A DNA stretch of 13,784 nt from Thermoproteus sp. UBA157 (GCA_002497345.1 DANS01000005.1:1-13784), one strand, 5' to 3'; shown: positions 5,877 to 13,087, numbered from the stretch's first letter. Notes: generated from the letters alone by a model not told the origin. Translations and numbers: made by a program.

Positions 5877-6328
5877 GCTAAAGCACCGCGGCACGAATAA
5901 AAACTTGTTGGGAACGGGCCGGCGCAACGGGTTACAGACTGCTGCGTACGAAACGGGGATGGCCGTGAGGCGCCGCGCCTCCGCAATGCCTAGAGCCGCC
6001 CAGCATTCCGCCTCTCCGCTCTGCCTCGCCCCCAAACGCGTTCTCGGCTCTCGGAAATCGCCCCGGCCCTCACGGCCTTCCACTCGCCGCATGCCGCCAC
6101 ACAAGGCCCTCGTCACGGCCCTCCTTGGACTTGGCTACAACCGCCGCAATCGACGCAAGATCAGACAAGCCGCGCGGAGGAGCCTAAGCAACCCATCGCG
6201 TGGAGCAAGCCGACAAAGCCGAAGTACGCCCACGAGAGCTCTACCTCACCTTATGAGTGCACGGGATAAAGGCAACAACAGAGCTAATAGACGCTGAGAC
6301 TAAAAGGCGGAAATCTCAACACGCGTCC
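5877..6328. other. 452-bp stretch without a convincing gene
   Basis: Between the PaREP1 start and the ATP synthase B stop I see open frames only of shadow quality (Arg/Ser/Pro- or Arg/Gly-rich). Near 5897-5904 lies the likely PaREP1 TATA box. A 6-bp hairpin (GAGGCG-CCG-CGCCTC) occupies 5967-5981. Two similar GGCCCTC...CACGGCC segments occur near 6065-6078 and 6105-6121. On the minus strand TATA-like CCTTTTAG (near 6301-6308) and CCTTTATC (near 6267-6274) could start an unannotated transcript. I find no tRNA, SRP RNA or RNase P RNA signature. Confidence 0.5.
5896..5904 (-). promoter_or_regulatory. Probable TATA box of the PaREP1 gene
   Basis: The minus strand reads GTTTTTATT here, centred about 24 nt before the GTG at 5876. 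It supports that codon as a leaderless start over any start further upstream. Confidence 0.45.
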
Positions 6329-7744
6329 TTACGCCTCCTTAAAGCTTTCGAAGATGTGTTTGCGGTAGTACTTGGCCGTGATCTCGGGCCTGGCGTTCGT
6401 CAGCTCGTCCTCCGGCAATATGGAGAGCACGTCCCACCCTATCTCCAAGGTCTCCTCGAAGGTGCGCCTCTCGTAGACTCCCTGTTTGACGAACTTCTGC
6501 TCGAAGGCGTCGGCGAAGCGGAGGTAGCGCCTCTCGCGCCAGCCGAGGTTGCGCTCGCCGACTAGCGTGGCCAAGCTCCTTATCTCCAAGGCGCGGCTGT
6601 AGGCCGCGATGAGGGTGTTGGCCACGTCCTTGTGATCCTCGCGGGTCTTGCCCTCGCCTATTGCGTCCTTGGCGAGGCGGCTCAACGACATTATTATATC
6701 AAAGGGCGGATAAATGCCTCTGCCCCACATGGCGCGGGACAGGACCAGCTGGCCCTCCGTTATGTAGCCCGAGAGGTCGGGTATCGGGTGGGTTATGTCG
6801 TCGTGCGGCATGGTGAGTATGGGGAACTGCGTCACCGAGCCCTTCTTGCCCTTCGCCCTCCCGGCCCGCTCGTATATAGTGGCCAAGTCAGTGTACATAT
6901 AGCCCGGATAGCCGCGCCTCCCCGGCAACTCGCCCTTGCCCGAGGACAACTCGCGGAGGCCCTCGGCGTAGTTGGTCATATCGGTCATCACCACGAGCAC
7001 GTGGTAGCCCAGATCCCAAGCCAAGTACTCCGCAATGGTCAAGCCGATGCGGGGCGCCAATATGCGCTCGGACACCGGATCCGAGGCCAAGTTTATGACC
7101 GCCACGGCCCTCCTCAAGGCGCCCGTCTTCCTGAACTCGTCCATGAAGTACATGGCCTCCTCGCTCCTGATGCCTATGCCCACGAAGACCACAGCGAAGC
7201 CCTCCTCGCTCCCCCTGACGGTCGCCTGCCTCACCACTTGCGCCGCCATGACGTTGTGGGGCAAGCCGGTGCCCGAGAAGATGGGCAACTTCTGGCCCCT
7301 CACCAGCGTGTAGAGCCCGTCGATTGCCGATATGCCGGTCTCTATGGGCTCCTCGGGGTACTCCCTGGCATAGGGGTTCAAAGGCTCGCCGTTGATATCT
7401 CTGAAATCTTGCGGCGGGGGCAACGGCATGTGGTCGCGGGGTTGGCCCTTGCCGTCGAGTATACGGCCTATGAGGTCCTCGCTGACTCCGAGCGAATACG
7501 TCTTGCCGTAGAACCTAACCGTGGAGCCCTTGGCCGGCAAGCCCAAGGTGGGGCCCAGCACTTGGACTACGGCGTAGTCGGTGCCCACCTCGATGACTTG
7601 AACGCGCCGCGGCTCGCCGTCGGGCCCCACGACTTCGCCCAATTCGCCATAGGCCACGCCTCTGGTCTTCTCGATGACCAACAAAGGCCCTTTGACCTCC
7701 CTCACTGTGCTGTAGGAGACTACCGGTTGAGGAGCGCCGAGCAT
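6329..7744 (-). CDS. atpB: A-type ATP synthase subunit B
   Basis: The non-catalytic nucleotide-binding B subunit of the membrane-associated A1A0 ATP synthase alternates with catalytic A subunits in the A3B3 head. The protein has 471 residues, about the usual length. Visible are the N-terminal barrel with VSYSTVREVKGPLLV (9-23), the segment that replaces the P-loop in B subunits, GQKLPIFSGTGLPHN (150-164), then VFVGIGIRSEEA (187-198), the central MTDMTNYAEGLRE (253-265) and the family signature IPDLSGYITEGQ (321-332). The C-terminal helical domain ends in RKHIFESFKEA. The ATG at 7744 has an A/T-rich box about 24 nt upstream. No other ATP synthase subunit lies within the window, so this gene stands apart from an A-D-type operon. 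It diverges from an oxidoreductase gene across 37 bp. Confidence 0.97.
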   Translation of the reverse strand: MLGAPQPVVSYSTVREVKGPLLVIEKTRGVAYGELGEVVGPDGEPRRVQVIEVGTDYAVVQVLGPTLGLPAKGSTVRFYGKTYSLGVSEDLIGRILDGKGQPRDHMPLPPPQDFRDINGEPLNPYAREYPEEPIETGISAIDGLYTLVRGQKLPIFSGTGLPHNVMAAQVVRQATVRGSEEGFAVVFVGIGIRSEEAMYFMDEFRKTGALRRAVAVINLASDPVSERILAPRIGLTIAEYLAWDLGYHVLVVMTDMTNYAEGLRELSSGKGELPGRRGYPGYMYTDLATIYERAGRAKGKKGSVTQFPILTMPHDDITHPIPDLSGYITEGQLVLSRAMWGRGIYPPFDIIMSLSRLAKDAIGEGKTREDHKDVANTLIAAYSRALEIRSLATLVGERNLGWRERRYLRFADAFEQKFVKQGVYERRTFEETLEIGWDVLSILPEDELTNARPEITAKYYRKHIFESFKEA

Positions 7745-7781
7745 ACGGCCTTGTTTTTACAACTTTTTTATATTTAATACT
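7745..7781. promoter_or_regulatory. Divergent promoter region of atpB and the oxidoreductase gene
   Basis: This 37-bp spacer is A/T-rich, in sharp contrast to its surroundings. It must carry both promoters: for atpB the minus-strand ATTAAATATAAAAAAG run (7762-7777) is centred about 25 nt before 7744, and for the plus-strand gene GTTTTTAC (7753-7760) is centred about 25 nt before 7782. The two boxes nearly abut, so simultaneous use may be mutually exclusive. Confidence 0.5.
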
Positions 7782-8636
7782 ATGCGGGTCGGCTTCGTGG
7801 GCTTGGGCATAATGGGGGCGCCCATGGCTATGCATTTGCATAAGGCCGGGTATCTGGCGGCCGTTTATAACAGAACGAGGTCGAAGGCGGAGCCCTTCGC
7901 GAAACTCGGCGTGTACGTCGCTGGGTCGCCCGCCGAGTTGGCCAAAGTCGTCGACGTCGTCATCGTCATGGTCTCCGACGGGCCGGACGTGGAGCAAGTG
8001 TTGTTCGGGCCGGGGGGCGTCGTGGAGGGGGCTAGGCCCGGCCTAGTGGTCGTGGACATGTCCACGAACTCCCCCGAGTGGGCGAGGCGATTCGCCGAGA
8101 GGCTCGCCAAACACGGCGTCGAGTTCCTCGACGCGCCCGTGACGGGCGGCCAGAAAGGGGCGCAAGAGGGGACGCTGACTGTGATGGTGGGCGGGAGCGA
8201 GGAGGCGTTCAGGAGGTTATTGCCGATATTTCAAGCCTTCAGCAAAAGGGTCATCCACGCCGGCCCCGTGGGATACGGACAAGCCATGAAGCTCGTGAAC
8301 CAAGTGGTCGTCGCCCTCAACACGGTGGCCATGGTGGAGGGCTTGAGGCTGGCCAAGGCGTTGGGCCTCGACGTGGAGAAGGTGGCGCAAGTCCTCGCCG
8401 AGGGGGCGGCGAGGTCCGCGTCCATAGAGCTGTACCTCCCCAAGCTCCTAAAAGGCGATCTCTCGCCGGGCTTCAAGGCCGCGCATTTGAAGAAGGACTT
8501 GGCCTACGCCATGGAGGCCGCCCACAAGGCCAACCTCTCGATGCCGGCGGCGGCCCTCGCGCTGGAGCTGTACAAGAGGATGGTGGAGAAAGGAATGGGC
8601 GAGCTGGGGATACACGCCTTGGGGGAGGCCTATTAG
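7782..8636 (+). CDS. 3-hydroxyisobutyrate dehydrogenase-like NAD(P)-dependent beta-hydroxyacid dehydrogenase
   Basis: A 284-residue member of the beta-hydroxyacid dehydrogenase family, which oxidises 3-hydroxy acids or, in glyoxylate/succinic-semialdehyde reductase members, works in the reducing direction. The Rossmann motif MRVGFVGLGIMGAPMA (1-16) is followed by YNRT (29-32), where the arginine after the second strand suggests NADP(H). The family substrate motif DAPVTGGQKGAQEGTL (117-132) and the catalytic-lysine segment GQAMKLVNQ (166-174, Lys170 and Asn173) are intact, as is a later KKDL (237-240). The all-helical C-terminal domain follows. The exact substrate cannot be read from the sequence. 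The start is a leaderless-type ATG. The next gene, on the minus strand, ends 2 bp away. Confidence 0.9.
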   Translation: MRVGFVGLGIMGAPMAMHLHKAGYLAAVYNRTRSKAEPFAKLGVYVAGSPAELAKVVDVVIVMVSDGPDVEQVLFGPGGVVEGARPGLVVVDMSTNSPEWARRFAERLAKHGVEFLDAPVTGGQKGAQEGTLTVMVGGSEEAFRRLLPIFQAFSKRVIHAGPVGYGQAMKLVNQVVVALNTVAMVEGLRLAKALGLDVEKVAQVLAEGAARSASIELYLPKLLKGDLSPGFKAAHLKKDLAYAMEAAHKANLSMPAAALALELYKRMVEKGMGELGIHALGEAY

Positions 8637-8638
8637 GC

Positions 8639-9070
8639 TCACAACGTGAACTCCACCATGCCGCTGGTGGCGCCCTCGGCCAACACGTCGTCCTCCAGCT
8701 CTATGTAGTAGTTCACCTTGGCGGTATAGACGTAGTTGTTCCCCTCCTCCCCCGTAGGGCTTTTGGGTATTCTCGCCTCCATGACGGCTCTGCCCTTCAC
8801 TTGCCCCGCCTTGAGCAAGGGCACCTCGAGCCCCGCCTTGATCTCATCGCCCGAGGTATCGGCGTTCCACTTCTTTTCGCCTAGCTCCAAGCCGTAATCC
8901 GAGGCGTACATCTGAACGAGCTTGTTGAAGTTGCTCCCGGACTCGTCGAGCACTAAGCTGAGCCCGCTCTCTCTGGGCCACCGCTCCAGCCTCCTGAGCC
9001 TCGCCTGCTCGTCGGCGGTCTTCGAGATCCTGATGGGGACCTCGACCGTTCTCTCGTAGACGCGGTACAT
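8639..9070 (-). CDS. Unrecognised small protein, probably beta-rich
   Basis: I do not recognise a family. From the ATG at 9070 the protein has 143 residues (MYRVYERTVEVPIRISK at the N-terminus). It has no signal peptide or membrane segment and ends in alternating-pattern strands (VYTAKVNYYIELEDDVL, then GMVEFTL), which suggests a beta-sheet domain with a charged helix near 18-35 (residues such as DEQARLRRLERW). The frame stays open up to a TTG at 9112 (157 residues), but GATATATATC, centred about 23 nt before 9070, favours the shorter form. The upstream neighbour on the other strand is the helix-turn-helix/ferritin-like gene; head-to-head placement across 72 bp hints at co-regulation but proves nothing. 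An SRPBCC-like or DUF-type domain is possible. Confidence 0.7.
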   Translation of the reverse strand: MYRVYERTVEVPIRISKTADEQARLRRLERWPRESGLSLVLDESGSNFNKLVQMYASDYGLELGEKKWNADTSGDEIKAGLEVPLLKAGQVKGRAVMEARIPKSPTGEEGNNYVYTAKVNYYIELEDDVLAEGATSGMVEFTL

Positions 9071-9088
9071 GCCCTCCCCGCGCGTCGC

Positions 9089-9097
9089 GATATATAT
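9089..9097 (-). promoter_or_regulatory. Probable TATA box of the small unrecognised gene
   Basis: The alternating GATATATATC segment lies about 23 nt before the ATG at 9070. It falls inside the longer (TTG-initiated) version of the frame and so argues against that start. Confidence 0.5.
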
Positions 9098-9114
9098 CAT
9101 TTCCGTTCCCAAAA

Positions 9115-9122
9115 CTTTAAAT
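9115..9122 (+). promoter_or_regulatory. Probable TATA box of the HTH/ferritin-like gene
   Basis: CTTTAAAT is centred about 24-25 nt before the GTG at 9143. Confidence 0.55.
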
Positions 9123-9142
9123 CCGCGGAGCAGCGCCTCGTA

Positions 9143-9841
9143 GTGTCTTTGGACAAATATATATCGGCCGTGAGGGCCGTCGTCGCCAAGGAGCTAGTCA
9201 AGCGCGGGTTCTCCGTAAACGAGACGGCCAAGCTCCTCGGCGTTACGGCCGCGGCCGTATCGCTTTATGCAAGCGGCAAGAGAGGCGGCGAGTTTGCGGC
9301 GAAGATAGAGGCGGACGAAAGGGCGATGTCGTTGATTAAGTCTTACGTAGACGCCATAGCCGAAGGGGGGAGCAAGGCCGTGTTGGACCTCACCGATTTG
9401 GCCCAAGCGGTTAGGAACCTCTTCGAGGCGCCGATCACGGCAGGAGCCGACGTGATGTTGTTGATAATGGAGAGGGTGAGGCTCGAGCAAGAGACTGCAA
9501 ACAGGAGCATGGCCCTGGCCTACAAGGCCGCCAATCCGCTCGTGAGATCCTTGTTCATGCAGATAGCCATGGACAGCCTCCGCCACGCCGAGATACTCAC
9601 GACGATATTGGACTACTTATCGGGCAAGATAAAGGCCGACGAGATAGCGTTAACCCAAGAGGAGCTCGAGGAGATCTCGCGCGAGGAGAGGGGCATGCGG
9701 GAGAGCCTAGCCGCTCTCTCGAGCATAGAGGATCCCCTCGTCAGGGCGCTTCTTAAATCCATAGAATTCGACGAGCTGAAACACTACGAACTGGTCAAGG
9801 CGTTGATGTCCGCCAAGCCCAAGAGGGCTAGGCCCTCTTGA
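9143..9841 (+). CDS. Helix-turn-helix protein fused to a ferritin-like domain
   Basis: A 232-residue fusion. Residues about 10-48 form an XRE-like helix-turn-helix (FSVNETAKLLGVTAAAVSLY at 23-42, then ASGKR). Residues about 105-222 form four helices in the style of ferritin/rubrerythrin: a first helix with Glu110, Glu115 and Glu117, a second with MDSLRHAEIL (143-152), a third with several Glu residues (173-187), and a fourth with EFDELKHYEL (208-217). The last carries a clean E-x-x-H (Glu211, His214); the second has Asp144 and His148 instead of a canonical E-x-x-H, so a diiron site may be altered. The layout suggests a regulator sensing iron, oxygen or peroxide, but no target is visible. The GTG start fits the upstream TATA box. 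Its last 14 bases overlap the 3' end of speE, which is convergent. The basic tail (KPKRAR) may contact nucleic acid. Confidence 0.75.
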   Translation: MSLDKYISAVRAVVAKELVKRGFSVNETAKLLGVTAAAVSLYASGKRGGEFAAKIEADERAMSLIKSYVDAIAEGGSKAVLDLTDLAQAVRNLFEAPITAGADVMLLIMERVRLEQETANRSMALAYKAANPLVRSLFMQIAMDSLRHAEILTTILDYLSGKIKADEIALTQEELEEISREERGMRESLAALSSIEDPLVRALLKSIEFDELKHYELVKALMSAKPKRARPS

Positions 9842-10724
9842 AGCGCCTATACACTGGGAAGTTCATCAACGCCACGTGGGTTCTGCCCGAGTAGAAAAGC
9901 GTTGAGACGCCTCTATCCGCCAGCCTCTTGTCCACCTCTTCGGCGGTCATGGCCCTGGGATCCACGGCGTCGCTGGCCAACACGAAGTTGACCGCGTAGC
10001 CGAAGGAGGGGATCCATAAGGTGTACTCCACCACGATCTTGAAATTCGCCGACACGTTGCGCAACACGGCGTTATATTCCTCCTCGAAGAAGAAGCTGCT
10101 GCCCGCCTGCGTCACGAAGACTCCGCCCTCGGAAATCACGCCCTTCACCTTCTTGAGGAATTGGGCCGAGTAGAGGCCTTGTGCTATCTCGGGGCCGTAT
10201 GGATCCGTCAGATCCATCACCACCACGTCGAACTTCTCGCCGCGCGCCAAGGCCTCGTCCACGTATTTCGCGCCGTCCATTATCAACACCTTCGCTCTGG
10301 GGTCCTCGAAGGCTCCTTGGTGCATCGCGGGCAAGTACTCCTTGGACGCTTGGACCACTTCGCCGTCTATGTCGACCATGACGGCCTCGACCACCGTCTT
10401 GTGCTTGAGCACCTCCCTGAGCGTCGCCCCCTCGCCTCCGCCCAATATGAGCACCCTCCTCGGCGATGGGTGGGCGATCATGGCCGGATGGACTAAGGAT
10501 TCGTGGTAGTAGGGCTCGTCGGCGTAGGTGGATTGTATGAAGCCGTCGAGCACGAGGGCTCTGTCGAAGTCCACGGTGTCTATTATGGCGAGCTCCTGGT
10601 ATTTGGTCCTCTTCATCAGCCTTATGCCCTCTATCTGCGTCATCAGCGATGAATGCCACGAGATCGTCTCGACCCAAACGGGCCTAAGGGCCGACTCCAG
10701 CTCTTTCCCTTTGCGAGCCAACAC
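9828..10724 (-). CDS. speE: Polyamine aminopropyltransferase (spermidine synthase family)
   Basis: It transfers an aminopropyl group from decarboxylated S-adenosylmethionine to a diamine or agmatine, supplying the long polyamines typical of hyperthermophiles. The 298-residue protein has the short N-terminal beta-domain, then YADEPYYHESLVHPAM (67-82), the Rossmann-type SAM-binding GGGEGATLREVLKH (95-108), the nucleotide-ribose contact VDID (117-120, Asp118), the MDGAKYV segment (149-155) and the catalytic DLTDPYGP (171-178, with Asp171 and Asp174). All are intact. The amine acceptor cannot be read from the sequence; putrescine, agmatine, cadaverine or spermidine are possible in archaeal members. 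The start is GTG, with CTTAAAAG on the top strand centred 24 nt upstream (CTTTTAAG on the coding strand). No adjacent decarboxylase gene is present. Confidence 0.93.
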   Translation of the reverse strand: MLARKGKELESALRPVWVETISWHSSLMTQIEGIRLMKRTKYQELAIIDTVDFDRALVLDGFIQSTYADEPYYHESLVHPAMIAHPSPRRVLILGGGEGATLREVLKHKTVVEAVMVDIDGEVVQASKEYLPAMHQGAFEDPRAKVLIMDGAKYVDEALARGEKFDVVVMDLTDPYGPEIAQGLYSAQFLKKVKGVISEGGVFVTQAGSSFFFEEEYNAVLRNVSANFKIVVEYTLWIPSFGYAVNFVLASDAVDPRAMTAEEVDKRLADRGVSTLFYSGRTHVALMNFPVYRRFKRA

Positions 10725-10744
10725 GGAGGCGGAAAACGCGACGA

Positions 10745-10752
10745 CTTAAAAG
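10745..10752 (-). promoter_or_regulatory. Probable TATA box of speE
   Basis: The minus strand reads CTTTTAAG here, centred about 24 nt before the GTG at 10724 and between the speE start and the stop of the upstream peptidase gene. Confidence 0.55.
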
Positions 10753-10766
10753 AATTACCGCGTTGC

Positions 10767-12470
10767 TCAGCCGAGATGCGCCTTCACGAACTCGGCCACT
10801 TTGCCGTAGATCCTCGGCCTAGCCGCAGAGGAGAAGACGTGGCCCTCGCCCTCAAGGCGCAAGTACTCCACGGACCTCCCCAGCTCCCTCAGCCTCGCCA
10901 CGAGCTGATCCGCCTCCGAGACCGGCACCCTGACGTCGTTAACGCCGTGTATGACTAAAAGAGGCGCCGTTATCTTCTCGGCATAAGTTATGGGGCTAAG
11001 CCTCGCGAGCAAGTCCTTGTCCTCCAGCCTGCCGTATTCGGCCTCTCTGTGGCGCCTCCTCCACGGGGCCGTCCTCTCGAGGAACGTGGCCAAGTTGACT
11101 ATGCCGGCCATCTCGACGCCGCAAGCCCAATCGTCGGGGTAGAGGGCAAGCGACATCAAGGCGAGGTAGCCGCCGTAACTCCCCCCTAGGACGCACGGCT
11201 TGCCGGCCACGAGGCCTTGGCCGGCCAACCACGAAAGCGCCTCGTGGACGTCCCTCGCTGCATTGAGCCTATTGCCCCAGTCGTCCAGCTTGACAAACGT
11301 CTTGCCGTATCCAGTGGATCCTCTGAAGTTGGGCGCGACCACGGCGTAGCCCATTCTGGCCAGGAGCTGCACCAAGGGGTCGAAGTTGGGCCTCGCCTGG
11401 CTCTCCGGGCCTCCGTGTAGCAAGAAGACGGCCCTATAAGGAGGCGGCGACTGCGGCTTGTACACGAGCACGGGGATCTCCACGCCGTCGCTTGCCTTGA
11501 ACCTAGCGACCTCCGGGACCGCGTTTCTCGACATGTCGACGCCGTATTTCGGCGAATCGGTCAACGCCCGCACCTCGCCAGCGTAGATGAAGACCTCGTG
11601 CCCCACGCGGGGGCCCGATATGGAGAAGACCAATTTGCCGAAGCGCCAGCTCAGATAGGTGACCACCCCCGGCGGGATCGCCAGTTTGTGCGTCAAGCCC
11701 GTGGGCAAATGCATGATGTAGAGGCCCGAGTACCCGTCCTCGTTTACGGCATATGCCATGTAGTTTCCCCAAACGTCGAAGAGCTCGATCTCCCGATCCA
11801 GCTGGACCAGCTGCTTCGCCTCGCCGGTCTTGACGTCGAGAACCGCTATCCCGGCGTATTCGGACCATCTGTTGGTTATATAGGCGATCCTCCCGTCGCC
11901 CAAGCATCTGGGCATTGCGTTTAGCTCCTCGCCCGAATGTCTGGTCAAGTTCTTGACCTCCCCGCCCGACACCAAGTAGACGTCGCCGTCGCGGCTCGAC
12001 TCGGAGTGTTGCACCAATATCCCCTCCTCGCACCAGTCGGCAACCGCGTTTATCCCCTGCAAATCAGCGATTTTCTTGCGCGACGTCCCGTCGTAGACGT
12101 ACAAGGAGAAGTCCTCGGGCCTCTCCGACGTGGACGTGTAGGCCAACTGGGAGCCGTCGGGGCTCCAAACGCCCAGATTGTTGAAGCCCTCGGCCGAGAC
12201 CTCGCTCACCGAATCGCCCTCGGCCACGTAGATCCTCCACCGCTCGTCGCCGCCCACGTCGGCCGCGAAGGCGATTTTGCCCTTGGGGGAGACGGCGAAG
12301 CTCCCTATCCGCCCATCCCAGGGGAGGAAGACGTCGTGCTTCCTCCCGTCGTAGCGCCAAATCAAGTACTGCCCCGTTAAGTCGGACAAGTAGTAGATGG
12401 AGCCGTCGGGCCCTGCCGACGGCGCTACGGCGCTTTTTATCGACAACAGCCTAGCCGCCAGCACGTCCAT
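10767..12470 (-). CDS. S9-family serine peptidase (acylaminoacyl-peptidase / prolyl-oligopeptidase type)
   Basis: A cytoplasmic oligopeptidase made of an N-terminal beta-propeller (about residues 1-315) and a C-terminal alpha/beta-hydrolase. With the ATG at 12470 it has 567 residues, near the family norm. The propeller shows repeated WSPDG- and IYYLSD-like blades. The hydrolase part has FLLHGGPE (about 349-356), NFRGSTGYG (381-389), the nucleophile elbow GGSYGGY (429-435, Ser431), the acid in HGVNDVRVP (508-516, Asp512) and the base in GEGHVFS (541-547, His544), so the triad is complete. A GTG 20 codons upstream (12530) keeps the frame open, but the TATA-like AGCTTTATTA, centred about 24 nt before 12470, lies inside that extension and favours the ATG. 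There is no signal peptide. Acylaminoacyl-peptidase is the best guess; the exact substrate is open. Confidence 0.93.
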   Translation of the reverse strand: MDVLAARLLSIKSAVAPSAGPDGSIYYLSDLTGQYLIWRYDGRKHDVFLPWDGRIGSFAVSPKGKIAFAADVGGDERWRIYVAEGDSVSEVSAEGFNNLGVWSPDGSQLAYTSTSERPEDFSLYVYDGTSRKKIADLQGINAVADWCEEGILVQHSESSRDGDVYLVSGGEVKNLTRHSGEELNAMPRCLGDGRIAYITNRWSEYAGIAVLDVKTGEAKQLVQLDREIELFDVWGNYMAYAVNEDGYSGLYIMHLPTGLTHKLAIPPGVVTYLSWRFGKLVFSISGPRVGHEVFIYAGEVRALTDSPKYGVDMSRNAVPEVARFKASDGVEIPVLVYKPQSPPPYRAVFLLHGGPESQARPNFDPLVQLLARMGYAVVAPNFRGSTGYGKTFVKLDDWGNRLNAARDVHEALSWLAGQGLVAGKPCVLGGSYGGYLALMSLALYPDDWACGVEMAGIVNLATFLERTAPWRRRHREAEYGRLEDKDLLARLSPITYAEKITAPLLVIHGVNDVRVPVSEADQLVARLRELGRSVEYLRLEGEGHVFSSAARPRIYGKVAEFVKAHLG

Positions 12471-12490
12471 GGGGGCGGTTACGGGGCCGG

Positions 12491-12500
12491 TAATAAAGCT
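12491..12500 (-). promoter_or_regulatory. Probable TATA box of the S9 peptidase gene
   Basis: AGCTTTATTA on the minus strand is centred about 24-25 nt before the ATG at 12470. Confidence 0.5.
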
Positions 12501-12520
12501 TGCCGCCCTCGGCGCAATGA

Positions 12521-12528
12521 ATTTAAAC
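12521..12528 (+). promoter_or_regulatory. Probable TATA box of the Zn-ribbon gene
   Basis: ATTTAAAC is centred about 24 nt before the ATG at 12548. It sits head-to-head with the promoter of the S9 peptidase gene. Confidence 0.55.
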
Positions 12529-12547
12529 ACCCCAAGTCGAGGGGGGC

Positions 12548-12745
12548 ATGTCGATTAGAGGCGCCAAGATCTACGGCCCCTCGCCGCCGAGCGACACGGC
12601 GACTAACTGGACGCTGGCCCCGCTGGAGCGCGGGGTGGAGTTCGTGTGCCCCAACTGCGGCCGCTCCACGATCATCAGGAGCTACAAGGCGAGGAAGCTG
12701 GGCGTGCGCTACAAGTGCCCGGTCTGCGGCTTCGAGGGGCCTTAG
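12548..12745 (+). CDS. Small Zn-ribbon protein, probably translation-associated (COG2888-like)
   Basis: A 65-residue protein with one four-cysteine Zn-ribbon: CPNCG (Cys34, Cys37) and CPVCGFEGP (Cys57, Cys60) flank a basic stretch, SYKARKLGVRYK. The C-terminal CP.CGF.GP ending and the position directly before aEF-1beta match the archaeal predicted RNA-binding Zn-ribbon proteins of COG2888, which commonly neighbour that gene. Those proteins, as I recall them, carry two extra cysteine pairs, one near the N-terminus and one between the CPxCG pairs; here these are replaced by non-cysteine sequence, so only one metal site is expected. The ATG start fits the TATA box. The next gene has its own box right after this stop, so the two may be separate transcripts. 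Confidence 0.8.
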   Translation: MSIRGAKIYGPSPPSDTATNWTLAPLERGVEFVCPNCGRSTIIRSYKARKLGVRYKCPVCGFEGP

Positions 12746-12751
12746 GCAAAA

Positions 12752-12759
12752 TTTTTAAA
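12752..12759 (+). promoter_or_regulatory. Probable TATA box of the aEF-1beta gene
   Basis: TTTTTAAA begins seven bases after the stop of the Zn-ribbon gene, centred about 24-25 nt before the ATG at 12780. Confidence 0.6.
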
Positions 12760-12779
12760 GGCCTAGAGGTGCGGGGTCC

Positions 12780-13058
12780 ATGTCGGCGGAAGTGGCCTTG
12801 GTCTACAGGGTGTTGCCCGATAGCGCCGAGGTGGATCTGGCGAGGCTCAAGCAAGACATCAAGGGCAAGCTCGAGCCGAAGTACAAGGTGGACAGAATAG
12901 AGGAGGAGCCCATAGGCTTCGGCATCACCGCGCTCAAGATCTACATAAGACACCCCGAATCGGACGAGTACTCCTCAGACGAGGTGGAGGAGCTCCTGAG
13001 ATCTATCCAAGGAGTAGGCAACATAGAGCTGGAGTACTTCTCGAGGCTCAGCTTCTAG
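12780..13058 (+). CDS. Translation elongation factor aEF-1 beta
   Basis: It is the guanine-nucleotide exchange factor that recharges aEF-1 alpha with GTP during elongation. The 92-residue protein corresponds to the C-terminal exchange domain only, as is normal in archaea: strand VALVYRVLPDS (5-15), helix DLARLKQDIKGKL (19-31), the conserved EEPIGFGITALKIYI (42-56), the helix DEVEELLRSIQGV (67-79) and the final strand NIELEYFSRL (81-90). Everything expected is present. The ATG start fits a TATA box about 24 nt upstream. It lies between the Zn-ribbon protein and CDC48. Confidence 0.93.
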   Translation: MSAEVALVYRVLPDSAEVDLARLKQDIKGKLEPKYKVDRIEEEPIGFGITALKIYIRHPESDEYSSDEVEELLRSIQGVGNIELEYFSRLSF

Positions 13059-13080
13059 CCGCACATATCGAGGCGTAGCT

Positions 13081-13087
13081 TTTTATA
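13081..13087 (+). promoter_or_regulatory. Probable TATA box of the CDC48 gene
   Basis: TTTTATA is centred about 24 nt before the GTG at 13107 and supports that codon over the out-of-frame ATG at 13093. Confidence 0.55.

Noticed and set aside
5877..6116. N-terminal extension of the PaREP1 protein
   Set aside because: The translated extension is Arg/Gly/Cys-rich with no family similarity, and the TATA box at 5896-5904 lies inside it.
5877..6328. Possible RNase P RNA, SRP RNA or tRNA in the gene-free region
   Set aside because: I could not find the P4-type core, the SRP domain IV motif or a T-arm consensus; only weak hairpins are visible by eye.
6632..7777. A 381-residue plus-strand frame opposite the ATP synthase B subunit
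   Set aside because: Its composition is that of an antisense shadow (Ala/His/Arg/Gln-rich), and it covers a perfectly conserved B-subunit gene.
12471..12530. 20-residue N-terminal extension of the S9 peptidase from the GTG at 12530, resembling a short hydrophobic leader
   Set aside because: The likely TATA box (12491-12500) lies inside it, and the ATG at 12470 has the standard spacing; the leader-like look is weak.
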